The notes under the pieces were generated by a model, which worked only from the letters and a program-made list of their open reading frames with translations, made no database searches and had not been told where the DNA came from. Of a stretch of DNA of 64,000 nucleotides, positions 33,778 through 42,649 are shown piece by piece (position 1 is the first letter of the stretch; each line of letters begins with the position of its first letter). A program made the translations under genes and the position numbers. The stretch is from JAAFHB01 sp942493325 (GTDB taxonomy: Bacteria > Bacteroidota > Bacteroidia > Bacteroidales > Prolixibacteraceae): NCBI GenBank assembly GCA_942493325.1, contig OW818689.1, positions 1,302,001-1,366,000 of the forward strand. The letters run 5' to 3'.

Positions 33778-36201
33778 TTAAATATTAGAGACTTTTATCA
33801 GGTCGGCAAAAACACCGGCAGCAGTAACCGCTGCACCGGCACCGTACCCTTTGATTAACATCGGATATTCGTTGTATCGTTCACTGGTTAACAGAACAAT
33901 GTTGTTGCTTCCTTCGAGATCATAAAACGGGTGACCAGGATCGACGACCTGAAGTGAGACTGAGGCTTTCCCCTCATTCATTACCCCGACAAACCGCCAT
34001 TTCTGTTTTCCTGCTTCCAGAATAACCCGTTGTTTTTCAAACTCTTCATCCATTTCGCTAATCGTATTCCAAAATTCCTCAATCGTGGATTCAAAATACC
34101 TTGAAGGGATAAACTGAGTATTGACCACCTCTTCCTTTTCGATCTTATATCCCGATTCACGAGCAAGAATCACCAGTTTACGGATCACATCGATTCCGCT
34201 AAGATCGATCCGCGGATCAGGTTCCGCGTAACCACGCTCCTTAGCCATTTTAACTGCCTGGCTAAACGGGATATCTTTACTCAGGGTGTTGAAAATAAAA
34301 TTAAGCGTACCGGATAACACAGCTTCAATACGCACAATGCGGTCGCCTGAACGCATTAAATCATTGATTGTTGAGATAAGCGGAAGTCCTGCTCCCACAT
34401 TGGTCTCGAAGAGAAATTTAACGCCATGTTTTGCTGCCATCTCCTTGAGTGCGCGGTAACGGCTATAATCGGATGATGCAGCGACTTTATTCGCAGCAAC
34501 CACAGATATATAATTTTCGAGTACAAAAAGGTAATGTTCAGCAATTTTTGCATTGGCCGTACAGTCAACAAAAACGGAATTAAACATGTTCATGTGAACC
34601 ATTGTCTGGCAAAACTGGCTCATATCCGATTTTTCTTCGGATTGATCAATTCTTTCTTTGAGTGTGGTGACATCAATTCCTTCACGATCAAAAATCATTT
34701 TTCGGGAATTCGCAACGCCTGTAATTTTCAACTTCAAACGATGCTCTTTCTTTAACTTTTCCTGTTGCCGGCTAATCTGCTCTATCAGATCCCGGCCTAC
34801 TGTACCGACCCCGACGAGAAAAATATTAAGTTCAACATAGGGAGAAAGAAAGAATGCCTCATGAACAACGTTGAGGGTTTTCCGTAAATCCGAATTTTTA
34901 ACAACCCACGAGATATTTTGCTCCGAAGCACCCTGGGCAATGGCCACTACATTTATTCCGTTTTTCCCGATGGTGTGAAACAATTTTCCGGCAATCCCGG
35001 CAGAATGTTTCATATTTTCACCCACAATTGCCACGATCGATAGCTCCTTCTCGCACAAGAGCTTACTGATACGTCCGGAGACTATTTCGCGCTCAAATTC
35101 ATACGAAATCGCCTCACCGGCAATATCTGCAAAATGTGAGTCGATTGCAAAACTGATTGAATTTTCGGACGAAGCCTGTGAGATAAGGATTACATTAATT
35201 TCGTGTTTGGCGAGAGCACCGAAAAGCCGCATTGAAATGCCGGTAACTCCAACCATTCCCAAACCCTGGATTGTAAACAAAGTGATTCCTGAAATGGAAG
35301 ATATTCCTTTAATAGGATGATCTTTACCATTGGTTTGCGACTGACAGATCAATGTTCCCTCACCCTGGGGATTCATTGTATTTTTAATGTGTATCGGAAT
35401 ATTTTTCTGATAAACCGGCAATATGGTGGGTGGATAGATCACCTTGGCCCCGAAGTGCGAAAGTTCCATTGCCTCAGAATAGGTAAGCATCGGAATTGTA
35501 TAGGCTTTGCTGATCACGCGAGGATCCGCAGTCATAAAACCATCGACATCTGTCCAGATTTCAAGACGGTCGGCATGAACGGCAGCGGCAAACAGCGCAG
35601 CTGTATAATCGGAACCGCCACGTCCCAATGTGGTCATCGATCCGTCGGATGCAGAAGAAATAAAGCCCGGAGCAACTGCCACTTGTTTAATTGTAGAACA
35701 TGCCTCTGAAATTAATTTGTAAGTTAGCTCAAAATCGACATTGGCTTTTCCGAAGTTACGATCTGTTCGTATTACCGACGTACTGTCGATTAATTGAACA
35801 TTCAGATACCGGCTAATCAGAATGGACGATAACCGCTCTCCGAATCCAAGAATTTTATCAAGGGTTTTGGGGGTGAGTTCCCCGATAAGAGAAACCCCCT
35901 GAATGATCTTTTCGAGTTCGTCAAACAGCGGATGCATGGCATTAATTGTGCCAATGCCATCGTGTTCATTAAACAACCCATCGATCATCTCCTGGTGACG
36001 TTTGCGGATGGCCTTCATCTCCCCGTCGATTTTGGCACCTAAGGCGGCTTTTTGGGCTACTGTAAGAAGATCGTCCGTGACTCCACCCAATGCAGAGACT
36101 ACAACAACAATCCGATCCTGTTGATTTGAAACAATTTCGCCAATTCTTCTTACATTTTCTACCGATCCGACCGAAGTCCCTCCAAATTTCAATATTTTCA
36201 T
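33778..36201 (-). CDS. thrA: Bifunctional aspartokinase / homoserine dehydrogenase
   Basis: 807 aa. Aspartokinase half: MKILKFGGTSVGS at 1-13, DYTAALFAAAVHA near 205 and TDVDGFMTADPR near 220. Two ACT domains (about 310-455) bind the feedback inhibitor threonine. Homoserine dehydrogenase half: LVGVGTVGRDLI near 467 (NAD(P)-binding), then NVGAGLPLISTI and GYAEPDPRIDLSG. It carries the first and third steps from aspartate to homoserine. It is the first gene of the threonine operon, 14 bp upstream of the mutase-like gene, and is shielded from recA by a terminator. Confidence 0.96.
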   Translation of the reverse strand: MKILKFGGTSVGSVENVRRIGEIVSNQQDRIVVVVSALGGVTDDLLTVAQKAALGAKIDGEMKAIRKRHQEMIDGLFNEHDGIGTINAMHPLFDELEKIIQGVSLIGELTPKTLDKILGFGERLSSILISRYLNVQLIDSTSVIRTDRNFGKANVDFELTYKLISEACSTIKQVAVAPGFISSASDGSMTTLGRGGSDYTAALFAAAVHADRLEIWTDVDGFMTADPRVISKAYTIPMLTYSEAMELSHFGAKVIYPPTILPVYQKNIPIHIKNTMNPQGEGTLICQSQTNGKDHPIKGISSISGITLFTIQGLGMVGVTGISMRLFGALAKHEINVILISQASSENSISFAIDSHFADIAGEAISYEFEREIVSGRISKLLCEKELSIVAIVGENMKHSAGIAGKLFHTIGKNGINVVAIAQGASEQNISWVVKNSDLRKTLNVVHEAFFLSPYVELNIFLVGVGTVGRDLIEQISRQQEKLKKEHRLKLKITGVANSRKMIFDREGIDVTTLKERIDQSEEKSDMSQFCQTMVHMNMFNSVFVDCTANAKIAEHYLFVLENYISVVAANKVAASSDYSRYRALKEMAAKHGVKFLFETNVGAGLPLISTINDLMRSGDRIVRIEAVLSGTLNFIFNTLSKDIPFSQAVKMAKERGYAEPDPRIDLSGIDVIRKLVILARESGYKIEKEEVVNTQFIPSRYFESTIEEFWNTISEMDEEFEKQRVILEAGKQKWRFVGVMNEGKASVSLQVVDPGHPFYDLEGSNNIVLLTSERYNEYPMLIKGYGAGAAVTAAGVFADLIKVSNI

Positions 36202-36247
36202 AGGGATTCTTTAATAATTTGTCATCCAACTCATCGCACAAAAGTCC

Positions 36248-36286
36248 AAAAAAAATCTGAACCGTAAAATCTCCGGTTCAGATTTA
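36248..36286 (-). terminator. Rho-independent terminator after recA
   Basis: AAATCTGAACCG (36254-36265) and CGGTTCAGATTT (36275-36286) are a perfect 12-bp stem with a 9-nt loop; on the minus strand a run of about eight T follows. It separates recA from thrA. Confidence 0.9.
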
Positions 36287-36305
36287 TTAACTATTTTACA
36301 ATTAT

Positions 36306-37328
36306 TTATTTTTCCAGTGATGGAGTATAATTTGCATAGATCTTACCTTCAAGCTCTTCCATTAATTCAGGGTTGTCTTTCAGCAAAGATTTTACCCCTT
36401 CGCGTCCCTGGCCCAGTTTCGTTTCGCCATAACTAAACCACGATCCGGCCTTCTTAATCAGGTTAATTTCAACCCCGAGGTCGATTATCTCGCCAATTCT
36501 TGAAATTCCTTCACCGAAAAGGATGTCAAATTCAGCTTTGCGGAACGGAGGTGCAACCTTGTTTTTAACAACCTTTACACGGGTATGGTTCCCATGAACG
36601 TCGTCACCATCTTTTAACTGGCCAATCTTCCGGATATCCAGACGGACTGAGGCATAAAATTTAAGGGCATTACCCCCCGTTGTGGTTTCAGGATTCCCAA
36701 ACATCACCCCTATTTTATCGCGTAACTGGTTAATGAATATTACACATGTTTTTGTCTTGCTGATACTTCCGGTAAGTTTCCGTAATGCCTGCGACATCAG
36801 CCGGGCCTGCAAACCCATTTTTGAGTCGCCCATCTCACCTTCGATTTCGGCCTTTGGGGTTAACGCAGCCACAGAGTCGATCACGATGATATCAATAGCA
36901 CCGGAACGGATCAGGCTATCGGCAATCTCGAGTGCCTGCTCACCGTTGTCGGGTTGCGAAATAAGCAGTTCGTTAATATCGACACCCAGTTTCTGGGCAT
37001 AAGTAGGATCGAAAGCATGCTCTGCATCGATAAAAGCGGCAATACCACCAACTTTTTGCGCTTCTGCAATCGCGTGAATTGCAAGTGTAGTTTTACCCGA
37101 CGATTCCGGACCAAATATTTCAATTACCCGTCCTTTCGGATAACCCCCAATCCCCATGGCCATGTCCAATGCGATTGAACCGGAATGAATAGCCTGTACA
37201 TCATCAACAGGTTTATCGCCCATTCTCATAATTGAGCCTTTGCCATAGCTCTTTTCTATTTTTTCCATTGTAAGCTGCAGGGCTTTCAGCTTTTCGTTGT
37301 TGATTTTCTGCGTATCTTCCTTTGCCAT
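36306..37328 (-). CDS. recA: DNA recombinase RecA
   Basis: 340 aa. Walker A is GPESSGKTT at 73-81, Walker B is IDIIVIDSVAALTPKAE, and loop 2 is NQLRDKIGVMFGNPETTTGGNALKFYAS. It binds single-stranded DNA, exchanges strands and triggers LexA-type cleavage where present. The length is normal and there is no intein. It follows bcp by 17 bp on the same strand, so both may share a transcript; a strong terminator follows. Confidence 0.98.
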   Translation of the reverse strand: MAKEDTQKINNEKLKALQLTMEKIEKSYGKGSIMRMGDKPVDDVQAIHSGSIALDMAMGIGGYPKGRVIEIFGPESSGKTTLAIHAIAEAQKVGGIAAFIDAEHAFDPTYAQKLGVDINELLISQPDNGEQALEIADSLIRSGAIDIIVIDSVAALTPKAEIEGEMGDSKMGLQARLMSQALRKLTGSISKTKTCVIFINQLRDKIGVMFGNPETTTGGNALKFYASVRLDIRKIGQLKDGDDVHGNHTRVKVVKNKVAPPFRKAEFDILFGEGISRIGEIIDLGVEINLIKKAGSWFSYGETKLGQGREGVKSLLKDNPELMEELEGKIYANYTPSLEK

Positions 37329-37345
37329 GTTAAAATTATGTGTAA

Positions 37346-37813
37346 TTATTTAATTAATAAATCGTTTGCAATCTGACTGGTGTGTTCCTTCGTATCCACT
37401 TTTTTAAATATTTTTTCGATAATCCCGTTTTCATCGATCACGAATGTTGTACGAATCACCCCCATGTAAACTTTTCCGTAGTTTGTTTTCTCACCCCATA
37501 CACCATAATCCTGAACGATCGTTTTCGTGGGGTCAGCAACCAGGTTAAACTTCAGTCCGTACTTTTTTGCAAATTTTGCATGCGATGCTTCGTTGTCGGG
37601 ACTGATGCCTACAACTTCGTAACCCTTTGAAATCCAGAAATCATAGTTATCATTCAAATTACAGGCCTCAGCCGTACAGCCGGGCGTGTCATCTTTGGGG
37701 TAAAAATACAGAATTAACTTCTTGCCTTTGAATCCCGAAAGCGAAATTGTTTCTCCATTTTGATTGATTCCTGTAAATTCAGGTGCTGCCTGACCTTCAA
37801 CTAACTGTTTCAT
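37346..37813 (-). CDS. bcp: Thioredoxin-dependent thiol peroxidase (BCP/PrxQ)
   Basis: 155 aa. The peroxidatic C46 and probable resolving C51 lie in DDTPGCTAEACNLND, the spacing of BCP-type peroxiredoxins. LILYFYPKD precedes it and RTTFVIDENG is near 120. It reduces hydroperoxides with electrons from thioredoxin in the cytoplasm. It lies upstream of recA on the same strand, a link between oxidative damage and repair that may be only positional. Confidence 0.95.
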   Translation of the reverse strand: MKQLVEGQAAPEFTGINQNGETISLSGFKGKKLILYFYPKDDTPGCTAEACNLNDNYDFWISKGYEVVGISPDNEASHAKFAKKYGLKFNLVADPTKTIVQDYGVWGEKTNYGKVYMGVIRTTFVIDENGIIEKIFKKVDTKEHTSQIANDLLIK

Positions 37814-38155
37814 ATGATTATAGATTTATAAATTGATTTTTAATTGTCACAAGGAACTCATTGCATCTGAAACTTACCAGGACTGTTCCCCTCGTTAATA
37901 TTTTGCAATAAACAATAGAACAAATATTACTTAACAAGGTTTGGTGAAATTCTTTCCCGGGCATTTTTTCGTTAACTCCTTTCCCCGTGTGACGAGCCTG
38001 TTGTCTATTATTTAACACTAATATACAAATATAAGAACATTAAGGGAAATGAGCGGGAAATTTGGAGTGAAAAAACTGATAAAATTGGATCAAATGCACC
38101 ATTTCTGCGCTAAAATGTATAATTTTAACACATTAATTTTTACCAGGAAAAAGTC
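37814..38155. other. 342-bp gap between divergent bcp and SPOR-protein genes
   Basis: AT-rich, with no credible gene. It must hold the promoters of both flanking genes. A TATATTTG box on the minus strand (38026-38033) is a candidate -7 site for bcp-recA. AGGAAAAAG just before the ATG at 38156 is a plausible ribosome-binding site. No repeat element was noticed. Confidence 0.6.
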
Positions 38156-39499
38156 ATGCGCGTTTATTTGAAAAACATATACTTTATACTTACTTTTTGT
38201 TCGATTTTATGGTTTCCAAAGCTTTCGGTATCTCAGGAACTAGTCGGAAATGAGCCTCTGGCTATCGAGTATTTTAAAGAAAAGAATTACGAAAAAGCAT
38301 TGCCCATTTTCACCCAGCTTATAAACAAAGCTCCGGGGAATGCAATGTATAATTACTATTACGGAGTTTCGTTGCTGAAGAACAACTGTTATGAAACGGC
38401 AACCAAGGAGTCTTTGTTAAATGCGGTGGTTGATAAGACGCCATCAAACGCCAATTTTTATCTTGCCAATTACTTTCATGCGCTGGAAAACTGGTCCGAA
38501 GCTTACGATTTTTATAAAAGATATCGCGGAAGTAAACATGAACGGCAGGAACTTGAATACGACAAGTACCTGGATATGTGCTTAAAGCGGATCAACCCGT
38601 TTAAAGTTAAGAAAGAAGATGAGGTCACCGTTTTTGTTGACACGGTTAAAGTACCGGAGACAAAGCCGGATGAAAAGAATTTTCCTATTCCCGATTCACT
38701 TAAATCAGAATGGTTTAACTTCCAGGTTAACAGTCAGCTTACTTATCACAGTATTAATGATTTCAGAAGTGAAGCGGCAAAAATACTTTTTACCAAAGCG
38801 TGGATTGCCACCGGAAAAAACGATTCAATTGTTAAAAATACTGATCTTTTAAGGAAAGCTCATCAGGAAACCCATGATGTAACCACCAGAATTGGCCTTG
38901 TACAAAGAATTATCGAAGCAGAACAACAGTCATATCAATATCTGCGCGACCGTGAAAAATATTTCGAGCAGGCAAGAGTAAAAGAATCGGCCTATTGGGA
39001 AAAAGTTGGTCCTGAGGCACTGCAAAATTTTATTAATCTCATGACCGAAAAGGAGAAAATGAGGAACGAAAAAATGCTGGCTGAAGCGAAAATGGCTGCA
39101 ATTATACCCGCCGAGGTACCTGTTGTTGAAAATATTATCACTACCCCTGATCCTGAAGTTCAGGAGATAAAACATGACAATCTGGTACCCGATCAGGATA
39201 ATATTGTATTTAAGGTTCAGATAGGATCATTTTTAAACGGGAAACTTACTCCCTCCTTTAAAAGCATGTATGCCAAATTGTCGAAATTCAGAAAGATTGA
39301 TAAATATACGGATGCAAAAAAATATGAAATTTATACAATCGGGGAACTTACCGATTACAAGGATGCCTCCCTGCTAAAAAATCAATTGGTTATGGAAGGG
39401 GCTAAAGGGGCATTTCTTGTTGCATTTAAAAATGGAAAACGTGTACCGATTGCCAGTGTAGTTAAAGAACAGGTATCAAAAAAGACAGTTAAAAAATAA
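38156..39499 (+). CDS. TPR and SPOR domain protein
   Basis: 447 aa. Signal peptide about 1-25 (KNIYFILTFCSILWFPKLSVSQE). Tetratricopeptide repeats follow (AIEYFKEKNYEKALPIFTQLINKAPGN, then FYLANYFHALENWSEAYDFYKRY). A middle charged region (about 200-330) is helical. The C-terminal SPOR fold (about 355-430) reads FKVQIGSFLNGK and ends GAFLVAFKNGKRVPI. SPOR domains bind denuded peptidoglycan glycan strands, so a cell-wall role during division is likely. It is 11 bp upstream of clpS. Confidence 0.85.
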   Translation: MRVYLKNIYFILTFCSILWFPKLSVSQELVGNEPLAIEYFKEKNYEKALPIFTQLINKAPGNAMYNYYYGVSLLKNNCYETATKESLLNAVVDKTPSNANFYLANYFHALENWSEAYDFYKRYRGSKHERQELEYDKYLDMCLKRINPFKVKKEDEVTVFVDTVKVPETKPDEKNFPIPDSLKSEWFNFQVNSQLTYHSINDFRSEAAKILFTKAWIATGKNDSIVKNTDLLRKAHQETHDVTTRIGLVQRIIEAEQQSYQYLRDREKYFEQARVKESAYWEKVGPEALQNFINLMTEKEKMRNEKMLAEAKMAAIIPAEVPVVENIITTPDPEVQEIKHDNLVPDQDNIVFKVQIGSFLNGKLTPSFKSMYAKLSKFRKIDKYTDAKKYEIYTIGELTDYKDASLLKNQLVMEGAKGAFLVAFKNGKRVPIASVVKEQVSKKTVKK

Positions 39500-39510
39500 T
39501 ATTGAACTCA

Positions 39511-39786
39511 ATGAGTGTTGAAAAGCAAAAAGATCAGATTTCGCCCACGGATAGTGATAAAATTCATGATCATACGTTGATACTTCATAACGATGATTAT
39601 CATACCTTTGATTACGTTATAGAATCATTGATTGAAATCTGCAATCTCGACACGATTCAGGCTACACAATGTACCTATATCATTCATTATAAAGGTAAAT
39701 GTGACGTAAAAAAAGGATCAAAATCATATTTACTTCCCATGCGAAGAGCTCTCGCTGCACGTGATCTCAAGGCTGTAATTAAATAA
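39511..39786 (+). CDS. clpS: ATP-dependent Clp protease adaptor ClpS
   Basis: 91 aa from the ATG at 39511; a TTG at 39502 gives three more residues and cannot be excluded. The core is LILHNDDYHTFDYVIESLIEICNLD, with the N-degron pocket (NDDYHTF, the D-D pair and Thr/Phe) and the later IHYKGKCDVKKG. It hands N-end-rule substrates to ClpA/ClpC for degradation. It lies in a row SPOR protein - clpS - nfeD - floA with short gaps. Confidence 0.9.
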   Translation: MSVEKQKDQISPTDSDKIHDHTLILHNDDYHTFDYVIESLIEICNLDTIQATQCTYIIHYKGKCDVKKGSKSYLLPMRRALAARDLKAVIK

Positions 39787-39794
39787 ATTATTTC

Positions 39795-40262
39795 ATGACC
39801 ATACTAATTATTATTCTTTTAATCATTTTAGGAATTGTTCTTCTCCTGCTGGAGTTTGCGGTAATCCCGGGATTCACTATAGCGGGAGTTGGTGGGATTG
39901 CATTGCTTGCTTACAGTGTTTACCTCTCTTTTACACATTACGGAACGCTGGCCGGAATCGTAACGGTATTAATTGTGATCACGATCATTCCGGTTGTGTT
40001 TTTGAAGTTTCTGAAAAGCAAACCCGGAAAAAAAATGCAGCTTGATACAAAAATAACCAGTGTTGTTGATGTTCTGGGAAAAGAGCGTTTTAAGGTGGGC
40101 GACCAGGGAATAGCAATTAGCCGTCTGGCTCCTACCGGAAAGGTTGAGATTAATCATCACATTGTGGAAGGTAAATCGCAGGGAGAATTTATTGATGACG
40201 GTTCGGTCGTAGAGATCGTCTCATTACAGGATAACAAATTAATTGTCAAACAAATACACTAA
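39795..40262 (+). CDS. NfeD family membrane protein
   Basis: 155 aa. Two or three membrane helices in the first 75 residues (ILIIILLIILGIVLLLLEFAVIPG, GGIALLAYSVYLSF, IVTVLIVITIIPVVFLKFL) and a C-terminal OB fold (about 95-155: GKERFKVGDQGIAISRLAPTGKVEI). This is the short form without the ClpP-like protease domain. NfeD proteins accompany flotillins, and floA follows by 5 bp, so both likely act in membrane microdomains. Confidence 0.9.
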   Translation: MTILIIILLIILGIVLLLLEFAVIPGFTIAGVGGIALLAYSVYLSFTHYGTLAGIVTVLIVITIIPVVFLKFLKSKPGKKMQLDTKITSVVDVLGKERFKVGDQGIAISRLAPTGKVEINHHIVEGKSQGEFIDDGSVVEIVSLQDNKLIVKQIH

Positions 40263-40267
40263 AAACT

Positions 40268-41257
40268 ATGATTATGGATCCAACAAGTACTATTGGTATT
40301 GCAATTGCGATTGTGGTCGGTCTGATTCTTTTTCTCTATTTTATCCCGATCGGGCTTTGGTTCTCCGCCCTTGTTTCAGGAGTTCAGATTTCACTGACTC
40401 AATTATTTTTGATGCGGTTCAGAAAAGTTCCGCCAGGGGTTATCGCAAGGGCAATGATCGAAGCACATAAGGCAGGACTCGAAGGAATTAAGCGTGACGA
40501 ACTTGAGGCACACTTTCTTGCCGGTGGACATGTCGAAAATGTGGTACATGCGCTTGTCTCGGCTGAGAAGGCCAATATCCCGCTGACATTCAAAATGGCC
40601 ACCGCTATCGACCTTGCAGGACGCGACGTTCTCCAGGCAGTAAGGATGTCGGTCAATCCAAAAGTAATTGACACTCCTCCGGTTTCAGCCGTTGCCAAAG
40701 ACGGAATTCAGCTAATTTGTAAAGCCCGTGTAACGGTAAGAGCCAACATCAAACAATTGGTGGGTGGTGCCGGTGAAGAGACTGTACTTGCAAGGGTTGG
40801 TGAAGGAATTGTATCTTCAATTGGATCTTCACATTCGCACAAACTGGTACTTGAAAATCCCGATTCAATATCGAAAGTAGTTTTACAAAAAGGGCTTGAT
40901 GCCGGAACTGCCTTTGAAATACTTTCGATCGATATTGCCGATATTGATATCGGAAAGAATATCGGCGCTTACCTGCAAATGGACCAGGCCCAGGCTGATA
41001 AAAACATTGCCCAGGCTCGTGCCGAAGAGCGTCGTGCTATGGCTGTGGCTCTTGAACAGGAGATGAAGGCAAAAGCCCAGGAAATGACCGCAAAGGTAAT
41101 AGAAGCCGAAGCCCAGATTCCATTGGCTATTGCCGAAGCATTCCGCTCTGGCAACCTGGGAATTATGGATTATATGAAATACAAGAATATAATGGCCGAC
41201 ACCGCCATGCGCGATTCAATTTCAAAAGAGGGTCCTGCAAGCGCGGAGCCAAAATAA
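40268..41257 (+). CDS. floA: Flotillin-like protein FloA
   Basis: 329 aa. One N-terminal membrane hairpin (IGIAIAIVVGLILFLYFIPIGLWFSALVSGV), followed by the SPFH-like domain (PPGVIARAMIEAHKAG and VNPKVIDTPPVSAVAKDGIQ), then a long helix with EERRAMAVALEQEMKAKAQEMTAKV. It forms oligomeric membrane scaffolds that organise lipid domains and signalling. The conserved partner NfeD is upstream. A terminator follows at 41281-41310. Confidence 0.95.
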   Translation: MIMDPTSTIGIAIAIVVGLILFLYFIPIGLWFSALVSGVQISLTQLFLMRFRKVPPGVIARAMIEAHKAGLEGIKRDELEAHFLAGGHVENVVHALVSAEKANIPLTFKMATAIDLAGRDVLQAVRMSVNPKVIDTPPVSAVAKDGIQLICKARVTVRANIKQLVGGAGEETVLARVGEGIVSSIGSSHSHKLVLENPDSISKVVLQKGLDAGTAFEILSIDIADIDIGKNIGAYLQMDQAQADKNIAQARAEERRAMAVALEQEMKAKAQEMTAKVIEAEAQIPLAIAEAFRSGNLGIMDYMKYKNIMADTAMRDSISKEGPASAEPK

Positions 41258-41280
41258 AGAGTTTGGTTTTTAATCCTGAG

Positions 41281-41310
41281 AAAAGGGGAAAGCGGTGCTT
41301 TTCCCTTTTT
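41281..41310 (+). terminator. Terminator after floA
   Basis: AAAAGGGGAAA pairs with TTTTCCCTTTT, with a short loop GCGGTGC, and the run of T continues after the stem. It lies 24 nt past the floA stop. Confidence 0.8.
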
Positions 41311-41317
41311 AATTGAA

Positions 41318-41386
41318 GAGTTCATTGATTTTCAACAGTTTCCCCTTTAGGGGTCAGGGGTAAAAAAGTTGAAAATCAATGAACTC
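41318..41386. repeat. Perfect 19-bp inverted repeat after floA
   Basis: GAGTTCATTGATTTTCAAC (41318-41336) and its exact reverse complement (41368-41386) enclose 31 nt with CCCCTTTAGGGGTCAGGGG. It begins 8 nt after the floA terminator. Confidence 0.85.
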
Positions 41387-41435
41387 AGACTTTTCGGAGT
41401 GGAATCAAGTTTACTGTTAATTGGTTTACCGTGCT

Positions 41436-42065
41436 TTACCGGTATTTTTTTGAACGGTAAAATATCAGTGAGAAATCCAGTTGATCTTTGCGTGGAAAAA
41501 TTGCATTGGTCTGCTTCCTGTAGTTGCGGTATTCATCCACGAAATGCCGGATCAGTTGACGCTCCTCGCGTTGAACCCTGTGAAGATAAAAGGGTATTGC
41601 GAGTATGAGAAAAGCGGGACCCACAATCCAGTTTTGCAGCATAAAGACCTGGGCTACCGCAATGGCCACAAAGGCCGCATACATCGGATGGCGGACCCAT
41701 TTAAATACCCCTGTTGTGACAAGCTGATGATTTTCTTTTATCTCCAAACCGGGCGACCAGTATGATCCCAGGTCGGAATGCGCCCGAAAGAAGAGCCATA
41801 TACCAAAACAGTAGAGCATTGTTGAAGGAAAGCCTAACCATTTCGGGAGATTATAATCGAAAAAGGAGAACCACGTCGAAAAAACATAAAGTATGGGTAA
41901 AAGCTGAAATCCAACGAATATAAACAACAAAAACAGACGCTCCTTCTTATTGAAAAAGCGCGTGTGTTTTTCTGTGACATAGTATTGAACGTAATACGTT
42001 CGAAGTACAACCTGCAGAACAAATCCGCATAAAAATATTATCTCCAAATAAGCACGATCCATCAA
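41436..42065 (-). CDS. Isoprenylcysteine carboxyl methyltransferase family membrane protein
   Basis: 209 aa with about five membrane helices (ILFCGFVLQVVLRTY, LFLLFIFVGFQLLPILYVFSTW, MLYCFGIWLFFRA, VAIAVAQVFMLQNWIVGPAFLILAIPFYLHR). The family pattern TTGVFKWVRHPMYAAF lies near 118-133, and the C-terminal EERQLIRHFVDEYRNYRKQTNAIFP follows. Homologues methylate membrane-embedded acceptors with SAM; in bacteria the acceptor is usually unknown. It runs convergently with floA. Confidence 0.85.
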   Translation of the reverse strand: MMDRAYLEIIFLCGFVLQVVLRTYYVQYYVTEKHTRFFNKKERLFLLFIFVGFQLLPILYVFSTWFSFFDYNLPKWLGFPSTMLYCFGIWLFFRAHSDLGSYWSPGLEIKENHQLVTTGVFKWVRHPMYAAFVAIAVAQVFMLQNWIVGPAFLILAIPFYLHRVQREERQLIRHFVDEYRNYRKQTNAIFPRKDQLDFSLIFYRSKKYR

Positions 42066-42153
42066 CCCGAATTTTATGCAAAATAAACGCTTTTTGGGCT
42101 GAGTGCAATCCGAAACAGGAAAATATAACGAAAGTTTAAAGAAAGATTTTCTT

Positions 42154-42190
42154 ATCAGTGATTATCCGTCGCATCAGTGTCATCCGTGTT
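42154..42190. repeat. ATCCGTG / ATCAGTG word cluster
   Basis: Short imperfect words ATCAGTG, ATCCGTC, ATCAGTG, ATCCGTG follow one another in the gap between the methyltransferase and HMA genes. Confidence 0.45.
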
Positions 42191-42249
42191 CTAATTATTA
42201 TTTGGAGCAGATTTAATCAAAAATAAAGTACCTGAGTAGTTACTTCAGA

Positions 42250-42609
42250 TTAATGAGGTGCATTACCTTTTTTACAACATGCAGGCAATTTATTGTAAGC
42301 CGCCGCAAGAGCAGGTTTATCATCTGCATCATAGCCAATCTGATTGATTGCCTTCCTGAGTGCATCAGGATTGGTTTTCTGTGGATTGTAAAGAACAGTT
42401 GCCACCTTGTCTTCCAAATTCAGGGTAACTTTTTTTACCCCTTTTGCAAAGGAGAGATCATGTTCAATCCGTGTTTTGCAATCACCGCAAACCGCAGAGG
42501 TTTTGATCTCAATTTTTGAACTCGTCTCTTTAGCCTGTCCAAATGAAAGAACAGGAATTGCAACAACGAGGTACAACCCGATTAAAATAACCTGTAAGTA
42601 ATTTTTCAT
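42250..42609 (-). CDS. Heavy-metal-associated (HMA) domain protein, exported
   Basis: 119 aa. Signal peptide about 1-24 (MKNYLQVILIGLYLVVAIPVLSFGQA). The HMA fold follows: IKTSAVCGDCKTRIEHDLSF has C-x-x-C (the metal site), and ATVLYNPQKTNPDALRKAINQIGYDAD is the usual C-terminal half. The tail LPACCKKGNAPH adds two Cys and a His. It likely binds a soft metal such as Cu(I) or Hg in the periplasm and passes it on. It directly follows the TonB receptor gene (40 bp) on the same strand. Confidence 0.87.
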   Translation of the reverse strand: MKNYLQVILIGLYLVVAIPVLSFGQAKETSSKIEIKTSAVCGDCKTRIEHDLSFAKGVKKVTLNLEDKVATVLYNPQKTNPDALRKAINQIGYDADDKPALAAAYNKLPACCKKGNAPH

Positions 42610-42649
42610 AACTGTAATTTATTAAAGTCAATATATAACATCAATATTC

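Noticed and set aside
37818..38018. 66-codon minus-strand frame upstream of bcp
   Set aside because: It has no signal, domain or ribosome-binding site and lies in the divergent promoter gap.
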